From Roseinatronobacter sp052379845 (GTDB lineage Bacteria > Pseudomonadota > Alphaproteobacteria > Rhodobacterales > Rhodobacteraceae): DNA of 64,000 nt. Where the stretch lies: assembly GCA_052379845.1 (NCBI GenBank), contig JBQTCF010000001.1; one strand, given 5' to 3'. Shown here in pieces: positions 45,016 through 53,216 of this stretch; within the stretch, counting starts at the first letter, position 1, and the number at the start of each line of letters is the position of its first letter. A program made the translations under genes and the position numbers. The notes beneath the pieces were generated by a model. The model saw only the letters and a list, made by a program, of their open reading frames with translations. It was not told where the DNA came from and did not search any database.

Positions 45016-45270
45016 CTAGCGTTTCTGCCCCTTAGGCGTCAGGCGGTAGCTGCCTTCGGGCAGGTCCAGCGCCGCGCCCAGATCCCGCAATTGCGTGATG
45101 GACAGCGTGATCACCACATCATCATCGCGCTGCGGGTCAAACTGGCGCAAGGTCACGCAATCTTCAAAGGCTGTTATAATGATATCCTCGCGCAATTCTT
45201 CCTCGCGCGGGGCGCCTTCGTCCACAAGGGTGACTATTGTGGCGTCAAAATCGTGTTCAATCGTAAACAT
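45016..45270 (-). CDS. Small conserved-looking protein of unknown function
   Basis: 84 residues, acidic in the first half (LVDEGAPREEELREDIIITA) and ending in a basic tail TPKGQKR. It has no signal peptide or membrane segment, so it is cytoplasmic. Predicted secondary structure is an alpha/beta mix with repeated beta-like DDDVVITLSITQLRDLGAAL. Codon usage matches its neighbours. It stands 45 bp downstream of where metG transcription ends on the same strand, so it could share the metG transcript. I do not recognise a family. Confidence 0.6.
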   Translation of the reverse strand: MFTIEHDFDATIVTLVDEGAPREEELREDIIITAFEDCVTLRQFDPQRDDDVVITLSITQLRDLGAALDLPEGSYRLTPKGQKR

Positions 45271-45319
45271 GCGCCAAGCCTAATGCAGGGTTTGGCGCAT
45301 GAAAAGATGAAAACCGCGC

Positions 45320-47035
45320 CTAGCGCTGGCCTGAAAACCGTTCTTCCCAATCCGCGCGGTTTTCATCGGTGATTTTGGTAAACAAGACTTCGGGCACGCT
45401 GAAGGCATGGCCCGCGTCAAGATGGGCCAGTGCATCGGCCAGGCTGTCGGGCCAGGACCAGTCATTACAGTGCATACCGGTCATCATGCTGGCGGCCGCA
45501 TCAGGGATGAAGGGGCGCGAAATGATGGCGTAGAACCGGATCAGGTTCAGCGCCAACCGGATTTGCGCAGCTGCCTGTTCAGGGTCGGATTTGAAGGTTG
45601 ACCACGGCGCTGCATCCTGCAGATATTCATTTCCCAAAACCCAAAGCGCGCGCAACTCTGCGGCGGATTTGCGAATTTCCATCGCTTCCATATGCGTTTC
45701 ATAGGCGCGCAGGCGCGTTGTCAGCGCATCCATAAGCGCGGTTTCGCGCGTGCCGAAACTGCCGCCCGCAGGCACGGTTTCGCCAAATTTGGACCGGCAG
45801 AATTTTGTCACGCGGCTGACCAGATTGCCCAGCACATCTGCCAGATCCTTGTTGACGCTCGCTTGGAAATTTTCCCATGTGAATTCAGAATCCGAACTTT
45901 CGGGGGCATGGGACAACAGCCACCAGCGCCAGTAATCAGCGGGCAGAATGCCCAACGCCTGATCCATGAACACGCCGCGCCCTTGCGATGTGGAAAATTG
46001 CCCACCATCATAATTCAGATAATTGAAGGACTTGATGTAATTTACCAGTTTCCACGGCTCGCCCGAACCCATCAGCGTTGCAGGGAAGCTAAGGGTGTGG
46101 AACGGCACATTGTCCTTGCCCATGAATTGCACATATCGAACATCATCCGCGCCAAGGTCCGTGCGCCACCAGCGCTGCCACGCGGCATCATCAAGGCCCT
46201 GCGCATCGGCCCATTCTGCCGTGGCGGCAATATATTCAATGGGGGCGTCAAACCACACATAGAACACCTTGCCTTCCATGCCCGGCCAGTCCTGCGTGCC
46301 GCGCTTGACGGGAATTCCCCAATCCAGATCGCGGGTTATGCCACGGTCTTGCAAGCCGTTTCCGTCATGCAGCCATTTTTTCGCAATCGAGGTGGTCAGC
46401 ACCGGCCAGCCGCGCTGGCTGTCGATCCAGGTGTCCAGCTGGTCACGCATGTTCGATTGCCGCAGGAACAGATGCTTGGTTTCGCGCACTTCCAGATCGG
46501 TGGAGCCGGAAATGGCGGAACGCGGGGCAATCAGGTCGGTCGGGTCCAGTTGTTTGGTGCAGTTTTCGCATTGATCACCGCGCGCGCGGTCATAGCCGCA
46601 ATTGGGGCAGGTGCCCTCAATATAGCGGTCGGGCAGGAAGCGGCCATCGGCATTGGAATAAACCTGTTTTTCCGATACTTCCGAAATCAGGCCCGCATCG
46701 GCCAGTTTGCCTGCCAGATGCTGCGTCAGCATGTGGTTGCGCTGACTGGAGGACCGCCCGTAATGGTCAAAGGACAGGCGGAACCCGCGCGCCAGTTCGG
46801 CCTGCACATCATGCATTTCGGCGCAATACTCTGCGACGGGTTTGCCCACCTTGGCGGCGGCCAGTTCCGCGGGGGTGCCGTGTTCGTCGGTGGCGCAAAT
46901 GAACATCACTTCATGCCCGCGCGCGCGGCAATAGCGCGCATACAGGTCCGCCGGAAGCTGGCTGCCGACAAGATTGCCCAGATGTTTGATGCCATTGATA
47001 TATGGCAGGGCCGAGGTGATCAGAATTCGCGCCAT
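45320..47035 (-). CDS. metG: Methionine--tRNA ligase
   Basis: Class I synthetase for initiator and elongator tRNA-Met. It has 571 residues without the C-terminal EMAP-II-like dimerisation domain. The HIGH region reads ALPYINGIKHLGN. Four zinc cysteines are present in CPNCGYDRARGDQCENC. The KMSKS loop is degenerate, reading FSTSQGRGVF, a form I associate with several alphaproteobacterial and related MetRS. The anticodon-binding helical bundle fills the last ~180 residues. It lies 65 bp downstream of fliI on the minus strand and may be partly expressed by read-through from the flagellar promoter. Confidence 0.94.
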   Translation of the reverse strand: MARILITSALPYINGIKHLGNLVGSQLPADLYARYCRARGHEVMFICATDEHGTPAELAAAKVGKPVAEYCAEMHDVQAELARGFRLSFDHYGRSSSQRNHMLTQHLAGKLADAGLISEVSEKQVYSNADGRFLPDRYIEGTCPNCGYDRARGDQCENCTKQLDPTDLIAPRSAISGSTDLEVRETKHLFLRQSNMRDQLDTWIDSQRGWPVLTTSIAKKWLHDGNGLQDRGITRDLDWGIPVKRGTQDWPGMEGKVFYVWFDAPIEYIAATAEWADAQGLDDAAWQRWWRTDLGADDVRYVQFMGKDNVPFHTLSFPATLMGSGEPWKLVNYIKSFNYLNYDGGQFSTSQGRGVFMDQALGILPADYWRWWLLSHAPESSDSEFTWENFQASVNKDLADVLGNLVSRVTKFCRSKFGETVPAGGSFGTRETALMDALTTRLRAYETHMEAMEIRKSAAELRALWVLGNEYLQDAAPWSTFKSDPEQAAAQIRLALNLIRFYAIISRPFIPDAAASMMTGMHCNDWSWPDSLADALAHLDAGHAFSVPEVLFTKITDENRADWEERFSGQR

Positions 47036-47100
47036 GATGGTCCCCGTTCATGCAAATTTGCCCCCGTTTAGTGCAATTCCGCGCCAAGGGGAAACGGGTT

Positions 47101-48450
47101 TTATTTTTTACCTTTCTTCGCAGCGGGCTGGGATTGTGCGGGTTGATCCAGACATGCCGCCAGTTTGGCAAAGGCCTGGCGTATTCCGCCGGGTGCGGCT
47201 TCGCCGACAAACGCATCCAGTCCCGGCCAGACCTTGATGGCGCGGTCCACCAGCGGGTCAGACCCCGCTTCATAGAGGCCCGCCTGAATCATCATTTCCG
47301 CGCGGTCATAGGCGCCCAGAATACGCCGCGCTTCGGAAATGCGGGCGTTTTCTTCTGGTGTCGCGGCCTTTGGCAAGGCGCGGCTGACCGACCGCAGCAC
47401 GTCAATGGCCGGAAAACGCCCGCGTTCGGCAATGGCGCGGTCCATGATTACATGCCCGTCCAGCACGCCGCGCAGAATGTCGGCCACGGGTTCTTCCATA
47501 TCGGACCCTGCCACCAGAACCGTAAAGATTCCGGTAATTGCGCCCACCCCGTCCAGACCGGGGCCTGCGCGTTCGGCCAAGGACATGATCTGATGTGCTG
47601 TTGACGGGGGAAACCCGCGCAGGCTGGCATCTTCGCCACCCGACAGGGCGACCTCGCGGTGGGCTTCGGCCAGGCGTGTAATACTGTCGGCCAGATACAA
47701 CACCTGTTTGCCTTGATCGCGGAAATGTTCGGCCACGCACATGGCCGCGGCGGCGCAGCGCCTGCGCGTCAGCGGCGGCTGGTCCGATGTTGCGGTGACG
47801 ACGACCGAACGCGCCAACCCTTCGGGGCCAAGCACATCTTCGATGAAGTCGCGCAATTCGCGCCCGCGTTCCCCGATCAGCGCGATAACCACGACATCCG
47901 CTTGCATGTTGCGCGCGAAATTGCCCAGCAACATGGATTTGCCAACGCCCGAGCCCGCAAAAAGGCCGATGCGCTGCCCCTCGACCAGTGGCAGAAGGGT
48001 GTTGAAAACTGCCATTCCGGTGTCCAGCCGCGCCCCCAGCCGGCCACGTCTGGCAGGGTCCGGCGGGGTCTGGCGCAGTGCGCGCGCGGCGGGGCCTTGC
48101 AACAGGGGGCGGCCGTCCAGCGGTTGGCCATAGGGGTCAATGATGCGGCCCAGCCAGCTGTCATCGGGGGCCAGCCCGCGCGGGCCAATCAGTTCCGCCC
48201 GGTCCCCGATGGCCAGCCCGTCGCACGGCCCGTCGGGCAGGGCAATCACGTCGGTTTCCGTCATCCGCAGGATTTCCGCGTAAACCTGCGTCCCTGCTTG
48301 GGTGGTGACTTTCAGCCAATCCCCGATTCGCGCCTCGCCAACCAAACCTGCTATGCCAAGGGACTGCCCGTCAATCCGCGTGATCCGGCCGGAAATGCGG
48401 ACAATACGCAGGTTCATGACTTCTGCACGAAGTGAATCCAGGTGATTCAT
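47101..48450 (-). CDS. fliI: Flagellar export ATPase FliI
   Basis: Cytoplasmic ATPase of the flagellar type III export apparatus, related to F1 beta subunits. It has 449 residues with Walker A GLFAGSGVGKS (162-172), the Walker B/DxITR region LYLADSITRLAEAHREV, and the export-ATPase signature PPSTAHQIMSLAERAGP. ATG 48450 has AAGGAATG upstream. It is divergent from flgB, with a 104-bp shared regulatory region. The lysine-rich C-terminus (AAKKGKK) is extended. A fliH partner is not visible in the window. Confidence 0.93.
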   Translation of the reverse strand: MNHLDSLRAEVMNLRIVRISGRITRIDGQSLGIAGLVGEARIGDWLKVTTQAGTQVYAEILRMTETDVIALPDGPCDGLAIGDRAELIGPRGLAPDDSWLGRIIDPYGQPLDGRPLLQGPAARALRQTPPDPARRGRLGARLDTGMAVFNTLLPLVEGQRIGLFAGSGVGKSMLLGNFARNMQADVVVIALIGERGRELRDFIEDVLGPEGLARSVVVTATSDQPPLTRRRCAAAAMCVAEHFRDQGKQVLYLADSITRLAEAHREVALSGGEDASLRGFPPSTAHQIMSLAERAGPGLDGVGAITGIFTVLVAGSDMEEPVADILRGVLDGHVIMDRAIAERGRFPAIDVLRSVSRALPKAATPEENARISEARRILGAYDRAEMMIQAGLYEAGSDPLVDRAIKVWPGLDAFVGEAAPGGIRQAFAKLAACLDQPAQSQPAAKKGKK

Positions 48451-48499
48451 TACATTCCTTTCGCGGCTTCTGCCGCTTTTGCGTGGTCTGGTTACCGAT

Positions 48500-48522
48500 C
48501 CTTAAGCGAATCAGTCTTAAGG
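48500..48522. promoter_or_regulatory. Palindrome in the fliI-flgB divergent promoter region
   Basis: CCTTAAG-CGAATCAGT-CTTAAGG is a perfect inverted repeat with 7-bp arms and a 9-bp spacer, 33 bp upstream of the flgB ATG. The two TTAA cores are 11 bp apart, not the 7 of a CtrA site. It is therefore a candidate operator for another flagellar regulator or part of a promoter. Confidence 0.5.
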
Positions 48523-48554
48523 ATGAGTGTATCCAAATGACGGGAGAAGCCCTC

Positions 48555-48935
48555 ATGTTCGAATTACCTGATGTCATGCGCATGGCGCAGCAAATGGCAC
48601 GCCACGCTGCCGCACGGCAGGTGGTGATATCCGAAAATGTCGCCCATGCCGACACGCCCGGCTATCAGGCGCGCGATTTGCCCAGCTTTGGTGATGTTAT
48701 CGGCAATGGCCTGTCCATGCGTTCAACGCGGGCGGGCCATTTCGGGTTTGGTGCGGCCGGTCCGGAAGTGTCGGCACGCGTTGACACCACCGCCACATCG
48801 CGTTCCCCCAACGGCAACACTGTGTCCCTTGAACAGCAGATGATGCGCGCTGCTGAAACCCGGCAAAGCCATGACATGGCGCTGTCGGTCTATGCTTCGG
48901 CGCGCAATATCCTGCGCAAGGCACTTGGAAATTAG
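48555..48935 (+). CDS. flgB: Flagellar basal-body rod protein FlgB
   Basis: Proximal rod subunit. ATG 48555 follows GGGAG by eight bases; an ATG at 48537 would add six residues. The 126 residues include the rod-family N-terminal signature NVAHADTPGYQARDLPSF and the coiled C-terminal helix (QSHDMALSVYASARNILRKA) typical of FlgB. It begins a run of nine flagellar genes on the plus strand with gaps of -3 to 24 bp. Confidence 0.93.
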   Translation: MFELPDVMRMAQQMARHAAARQVVISENVAHADTPGYQARDLPSFGDVIGNGLSMRSTRAGHFGFGAAGPEVSARVDTTATSRSPNGNTVSLEQQMMRAAETRQSHDMALSVYASARNILRKALGN

Positions 48936-48946
48936 GGGGGCGCAAA

Positions 48947-49339
48947 ATGGCTGATCTGTTCGGAATTTTTTCTGTCGCGGCATCGGGGATGGAGGCGCAG
49001 TCGCGCCGCATCCGGCATGTGTCGGAAAATATTGCCAATGCCGATACCCCCGGCTACCGGCGCAAAACAATTGATTTCCACGCCACACTGGACCGCGCGA
49101 CAGGGCTTTCGCGTGTTTCTGTGGGTCCTGTGGAACTTCACCGTGGCGATTTGCCAAAGATTTATGACCCCGACCATGCCCTTGCGGATGAGGCGGGATA
49201 TTATGAAGGGTCATCTGTCGACCGGATGATTGAAACTGCCGACGCGCGCGAAGCGGGGCGCAGCTATGAGGCCAATTTACGCATGTTCGATCAGGCGCGG
49301 CAGATGTCGCAAAGCCTGCTTGACCTGCTGCGCCGTTAA
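48947..49339 (+). CDS. flgC: Flagellar basal-body rod protein FlgC
   Basis: Proximal rod subunit next to FlgB. It has 130 residues. The N-terminal signature VSENIANADTPGYRRKTIDF and the C-terminal helix EANLRMFDQARQMSQSLLDL are those of the rod/hook family. The purine stretch GGGGGG lies before the ATG. Confidence 0.94.
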   Translation: MADLFGIFSVAASGMEAQSRRIRHVSENIANADTPGYRRKTIDFHATLDRATGLSRVSVGPVELHRGDLPKIYDPDHALADEAGYYEGSSVDRMIETADAREAGRSYEANLRMFDQARQMSQSLLDLLRR

Positions 49340-49354
49340 AGAAGGATTCAGGAT

Positions 49355-49654
49355 ATGACCATTCCAGCAAGTATTGCGATGCAAAGCTACGATCTGGCGC
49401 GCAACGCCGCCGCGCCAGCCCCCAAGGAAGCGACCACACCGCGCGCCGAGGCCGTGTTCGGCGCCCAGATGGCCAGCTTTACCGAAACTTTGCGTCAGGC
49501 GGACACGGCGGCTACCAGTTCCATGGTGTCGGGCGCAAACCCCCACGCCCTGGTCGAGGCTGTGGCCGCCACCGAACTGGCGGTGGAAACCGCAGTTGCC
49601 GTGCGCAACAAGGTTGTCGAGGCGTATCTCGAAATCCTGCGGATGCCGGTCTAA
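49355..49654 (+). CDS. fliE: Flagellar hook-basal body complex protein FliE
   Basis: Joins the MS-ring to the proximal rod and is exported early. It has 99 residues. The C-terminal two-thirds hold the conserved pattern VEAVAATELAVETAVAVRNK followed by EAYLEILRMPV. A GTTAAAGAAGGATT ribosome site precedes the ATG. It is followed by fliQ after 3 bp. Confidence 0.93.
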   Translation: MTIPASIAMQSYDLARNAAAPAPKEATTPRAEAVFGAQMASFTETLRQADTAATSSMVSGANPHALVEAVAATELAVETAVAVRNKVVEAYLEILRMPV

Positions 49655-49657
49655 GCC

Positions 49658-49927
49658 ATGAATGAAGCGGTCTTCTTCGATACCTTGCGTCACGGCCTGT
49701 GGGTCGCCACGCTGATTTCAATTCCTATTCTGAGTGCTGCGCTTGTCGCGGGCATTACTGTCGGGTTGTTTCAGGCGCTGACATCCATTCAGGAAATGAC
49801 GCTGACTTTTGTGCCGAAACTGGCGGCAATTGTCGTGATCTTCTGGGTATCGATGAGCTTCATGACCGCAACTCTGGTCAATTTTTTCCACGAAGAGATC
49901 ATCCCGCTAATTGCAGGGGGCATATAA
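49658..49927 (+). CDS. fliQ: Flagellar export gate protein FliQ
   Basis: Small subunit of the FliPQR export gate. It has 89 residues and two membrane helices (LWVATLISIPILSAALVAGI and KLAAIVVIFWVSMSFMTATL) joined by the conserved QALTSIQEMTLTFVPK loop. The last base of its TAA is the first base of the flgF ATG. Confidence 0.94.
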   Translation: MNEAVFFDTLRHGLWVATLISIPILSAALVAGITVGLFQALTSIQEMTLTFVPKLAAIVVIFWVSMSFMTATLVNFFHEEIIPLIAGGI

Positions 49928-50643
49928 TGGATAATGCTGCCTATGTGACGCTGACGCGCCTTGCGGGGCTGAAGCGTGAAATGCAGGTCATCGCGCATAA
50001 CATCGCCAACGCCGCCACAACCGGATATCGCCGCGAAGGCATGGTGTTTTCTGAATTTGTCGTGGGTGGGCAGGGGCAGGATACGTCCATGTCCATGGCG
50101 CTGGGCAATACGCGCCAGACCTTCCAGACCCAGGGCGAACTGGTGCAGACCAATGGCAATTTCGACCTTGCCATCCAAGGCGAGGGGTTCTTTCAACTGG
50201 AAACCCCACAAGGCCCACGCCTGACGCGCGCGGGCATGTTTACCCCGAATGAAGCGGGGGAATTGGTCAATATGGATGGGCATTTTCTGCTGGATGCGGG
50301 CGGCGCGCCGATTTTCGTGCCCCCTGATGCGCGCACCATTGCCATGTCCGATGACGGCACGTTTTCCGCCGATGGCCAGCCCTTTGCACAGGTTGGTCTG
50401 GTGCGCCCGGTGGACCCCAACGCCATGACGCGCGGCGCCGGAACTGTGTTCGAGGTGGATGGCGATGTGGAACCTGTGCTGGATGCGCGCGTGCGCCAGG
50501 GCTTTCTGGAAGGGTCGAATGTGGACCCGATGCCTGAAATGGCCCGGATGATCGAGGTTCAGCGCGCCTATGAACAGGGCCAGCGCCTGCTGGAACGCGA
50601 AGATGAACGCATCAAGAATGTAATCCAGACACTGGGCCGATAG
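49927..50643 (+). CDS. flgF: Flagellar basal-body rod protein FlgF
   Basis: Rod protein between the FlgB/C and FlgG segments. It has 238 residues from ATG 49927. N-terminal signature HNIANAATTGYRREGMVFSE, mid-domain GNFDLAIQGEGFFQLETPQG, and C-terminal helix EMARMIEVQRAYEQGQRLL complete the FlgE/F/G family pattern. FlgF is preferred over FlgG on length and because a better FlgG follows directly. Confidence 0.92.
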   Translation: MDNAAYVTLTRLAGLKREMQVIAHNIANAATTGYRREGMVFSEFVVGGQGQDTSMSMALGNTRQTFQTQGELVQTNGNFDLAIQGEGFFQLETPQGPRLTRAGMFTPNEAGELVNMDGHFLLDAGGAPIFVPPDARTIAMSDDGTFSADGQPFAQVGLVRPVDPNAMTRGAGTVFEVDGDVEPVLDARVRQGFLEGSNVDPMPEMARMIEVQRAYEQGQRLLEREDERIKNVIQTLGR

Positions 50644-50662
50644 TTATGAAAAGGAACAAGTG

Positions 50663-51448
50663 ATGAAAGCGCTTCATATCGCCGCCACGGGAATGAGCGC
50701 GCAACAGATGCGCGTTGATACGATTTCCAACAACCTCGCCAATATGAGCACATCTGGCTATAATGCGCGCCGCGCTGAATTTGCGGATCTGCATTATCAG
50801 CAATTTGCGCGCGCGGGGTCCATCAATGCGGCAGATGGAACAGTGCTGCCCACAGGTATTCAGCTTGGGCTTGGGGTGCGCCCGGCTGCTGTCAGCATGC
50901 ATATACAACAAGGCGCGCTGGCCCAGACCAACGGCGATCTGGACATCGCCATTGAGGGGAAGGGCTTTATTTCGGTGACCTTGCCCGACGGTCAGGCGGC
51001 CTATACGCGCGATGGTGCGCTCAAACGCACTGGCGACGGGCTGATCGTCAATTCCGAAGGGTTCGAAGTGGCCCCCGGCATTGTCATTCCCAACGATGCG
51101 CGGTCGATTTCCATCAATGCCGATGGTGAGGTGTATGCCTATTTCATCGGGCAGGTGCAGCCCCAGCTTCTGGGCCAACTGACATTGACGGGTTTTGCCA
51201 ATGAAAAGGGACTGGAAGCGATGGGGTCGAACCTGTTTCTGGAAACTGAAGCGTCTGGCCCCGGGTTCGAGGCCGCGCCCGGCACAGACGGGCTGGGCAC
51301 AGTGCGCCAGGGCTATCTGGAAGAAAGCTCCGTTGATCCGGTGCGCGAGATGACCGAACTTATCAAGGCGCAGCGCGGCTATGAGTTGAATTCCAAGGTG
51401 ATCACGGCTGTTGACCAGATGATGGGCGCAACGACGCAGGTGCGCTGA
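50663..51448 (+). CDS. flgG: Flagellar distal rod protein FlgG
   Basis: Distal rod subunit. ATG 50663 follows AAGGA; the GTG three bases earlier is less likely. It has 261 residues, the standard FlgG length. N-terminal NLANMSTSGYNARRAEFADL, central GDLDIAIEGKGFISVTLPDG, and C-terminal EMTELIKAQRGYELNSKVIT are characteristic. The stop and the flgA start overlap as TGATG. Confidence 0.94.
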   Translation: MKALHIAATGMSAQQMRVDTISNNLANMSTSGYNARRAEFADLHYQQFARAGSINAADGTVLPTGIQLGLGVRPAAVSMHIQQGALAQTNGDLDIAIEGKGFISVTLPDGQAAYTRDGALKRTGDGLIVNSEGFEVAPGIVIPNDARSISINADGEVYAYFIGQVQPQLLGQLTLTGFANEKGLEAMGSNLFLETEASGPGFEAAPGTDGLGTVRQGYLEESSVDPVREMTELIKAQRGYELNSKVITAVDQMMGATTQVR

Positions 51449-51882
51449 TGCGGTTTGTCCTGATCCTTCTGTTTTTCCTTCCCGACATGGCGCTGGGCCA
51501 GACATTGGTTGCCACCCGTCTGATCCGCGCAGCCGAAGTTATTGGCGTGGGCGATGTCATTTTGCAAGATGGCACAATCGTGGGCGCGGCGACCACGGCA
51601 GATCAGGTGATCGGGCTGGAAACGCGGGTTGCCATCTATCCGGGCCGTCCGGTGCGCCTGTCCGAACTTGGCCCTGCCGCTGTGGTGGAACGCAACGACG
51701 TGGTGCAAATTGTCTATCGGCGCGGGCCACTGACCATTCTGACCGAAGGGCGCGCGCTGGCGCGCGGGGCCATCGGGGATCAGGTCAGTGTGATGAACCT
51801 GTCGTCGCGCCAGTCTGTGCAGGGAACGGTCCTGTATGACGGCGTTGTAGAAGTTGGCGCGCAGCGCGTGTCCCTGCGTTAG
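51448..51882 (+). CDS. flgA: Flagellar P-ring assembly chaperone FlgA
   Basis: Periplasmic chaperone for P-ring (FlgI) assembly. It has 144 residues, the short alphaproteobacterial form with only the signal peptide (MRFVLILLFFLPDMALG) and the C-terminal SAF-type domain. Conserved points are TRLIRAAEVIGVGDVILQ, GLETRVAIYPGRPVRLSEL and VMNLSSRQSVQGTVLYDGVV. The gene for FlgI itself is not in the window. Confidence 0.92.
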   Translation: MRFVLILLFFLPDMALGQTLVATRLIRAAEVIGVGDVILQDGTIVGAATTADQVIGLETRVAIYPGRPVRLSELGPAAVVERNDVVQIVYRRGPLTILTEGRALARGAIGDQVSVMNLSSRQSVQGTVLYDGVVEVGAQRVSLR

Positions 51883-51906
51883 AAGACACATTACCATGAG
51901 GGTATC

Positions 51907-52650
51907 ATGAACAACACATCTTCCCGACGCAGGCTTGCGCTGTTGTTGTGCGGGGTCGCGCTGGCCGCCTGTCAGCCGCTGAACGAGGTGGGCCGCGCGC
52001 CGGCCTTCAGTGCCCCTGATCAAAGCATTGAACATGCCGCGCTGTACCGCGTGCCCCTGCCTGAAACCAATGAACCGCGCCCCGCTGCGGCACAGTCCTC
52101 GCTTTGGTCGGTCAGTCAACGCTCGCTTCTGGGGGACCGGCGGGCTGGTCGGCAGGGCGACATCATGACTGTTGTGATCGAGATAAATGACAGTGCCGAA
52201 ATTTCGAACAACACCTCGCGCGGGCGCACAGGGTCCAGCAGCATGGCCATTCCACAGCTCTTTGGGTTGCCACAGGCGTTTGACCGCAAGAATGAAGGCG
52301 GGTTAAGCATTGGCGCAGGGATCGAAACCAACAGCGGCAGCAGTTTTTCCGGCAACGGGTCCGTGCGGCGCAACGAAAAGCTGACCCTGCGTGTGGCCTC
52401 AACAGTTGTGGAGGTGCTGCCCAACGGTGTCTTGCGCATCGAAGGGCGTCAGGAAGTGCGGGTGAATCACGAATTGCGCGAATTGCTGGTGACCGGGTAT
52501 GTCCGGCCTACTGATATTTCGCGCCAGAATGAAATCACCTATGACAAAATTGCGGGTGCGCGCATTTCCTATGGGGGGCGCGGTGTGATTTCTACAATGC
52601 AACAACCGCGCTATGGCGAACAGATCATCGATATTCTGGCACCGTTCTGA
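51907..52650 (+). CDS. flgH: Flagellar L-ring lipoprotein FlgH
   Basis: Outer-membrane L-ring subunit. It has 247 residues with a lipoprotein signal (ALLLCGVALAAC, lipidated C22). The mature part has SLWSVSQRSLLGDRRAGRQG followed by DIMTVVIEINDSAEISN and ends with the conserved GRGVISTMQQPRYGEQIIDI. All match the FlgH family. Confidence 0.95.
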   Translation: MNNTSSRRRLALLLCGVALAACQPLNEVGRAPAFSAPDQSIEHAALYRVPLPETNEPRPAAAQSSLWSVSQRSLLGDRRAGRQGDIMTVVIEINDSAEISNNTSRGRTGSSSMAIPQLFGLPQAFDRKNEGGLSIGAGIETNSGSSFSGNGSVRRNEKLTLRVASTVVEVLPNGVLRIEGRQEVRVNHELRELLVTGYVRPTDISRQNEITYDKIAGARISYGGRGVISTMQQPRYGEQIIDILAPF

Positions 52651-52673
52651 AGGTTCGGGCGCAAGGGGGCACC

Positions 52674-53138
52674 ATGGCAAAGCTGATACCGATTCTACTT
52701 ATCCTGCTGGGGCTTGGGGGCGGCATTGGTGCCGGGCTATGGTTGCGCCCTGTGCCCGAGCCAGAGGATATCGCAACTGAAGATTTGCCGATGCCCGAAC
52801 TGTCCCATCTGGATATCACGCTGCATGACATGCAAAACCAGTTCATGGTGCCCCTGCTGGAAGGGGACAGGATTGTGTCGGTGATTGTCATGTCGCTGAC
52901 ACTGGAAGTGGCCAGCGCGGAACAGGATGCGGTTGCGCGCAATGAACCCAGGCTGCGCGACCGTTTTTTGCAAGTCATGTTCGATCACGCCAATAGCGGC
53001 GGGTTTGACGGAATGTTCACGTCCAACAACAATATGACACTGTTGCGGCAGGCGTTGCTGGAAACTGCGCAAAACCTGCTTGGCAGGGAAGCTGTTACCG
53101 GCGTGTTGATTACTGATATTTTACGCAGCGGTGCGTGA
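52674..53138 (+). CDS. fliL: Flagellar basal-body-associated protein FliL
   Basis: Single-pass inner-membrane protein around the stator units. It has 154 residues with one N-terminal membrane helix (IPILLILLGLGGGIGAGLWL), an acidic linker (PEPEDIATEDLPMPE) and a periplasmic SPFH-like domain (VSVIVMSLTLEV; EPRLRDRFLQVMFDHA). Assignment rests on size, topology and location after flgH; sequence identity with E. coli FliL is not obvious by eye. It is the last flagellar gene of the plus-strand run. Confidence 0.82.
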   Translation: MAKLIPILLILLGLGGGIGAGLWLRPVPEPEDIATEDLPMPELSHLDITLHDMQNQFMVPLLEGDRIVSVIVMSLTLEVASAEQDAVARNEPRLRDRFLQVMFDHANSGGFDGMFTSNNNMTLLRQALLETAQNLLGREAVTGVLITDILRSGA

Positions 53139-53216
53139 TTTCCCCTTGCGCCCTTGACCTTGGCGGGGGGCTGGCCCAGCTTGGTGGCGAACTGCTATCA
53201 CGCGAAGGTCCAGATC

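Noticed and set aside
47063..47106. Hairpin CCCGTTT/AAACGGG followed by T-rich sequence on the plus strand between metG and fliI
   Set aside because: The T-tract follows the stem only on the plus strand, where there is no gene; its distal part is the lysine-rich 3' end and stop of fliI read in reverse.
48492..48520. CtrA binding site upstream of flgB
   Set aside because: TTAA half-sites are 11 bp apart, and the alternative TTAC-TTAA pair is 6 bp apart; neither fits the TTAA-N7-TTAA rule.
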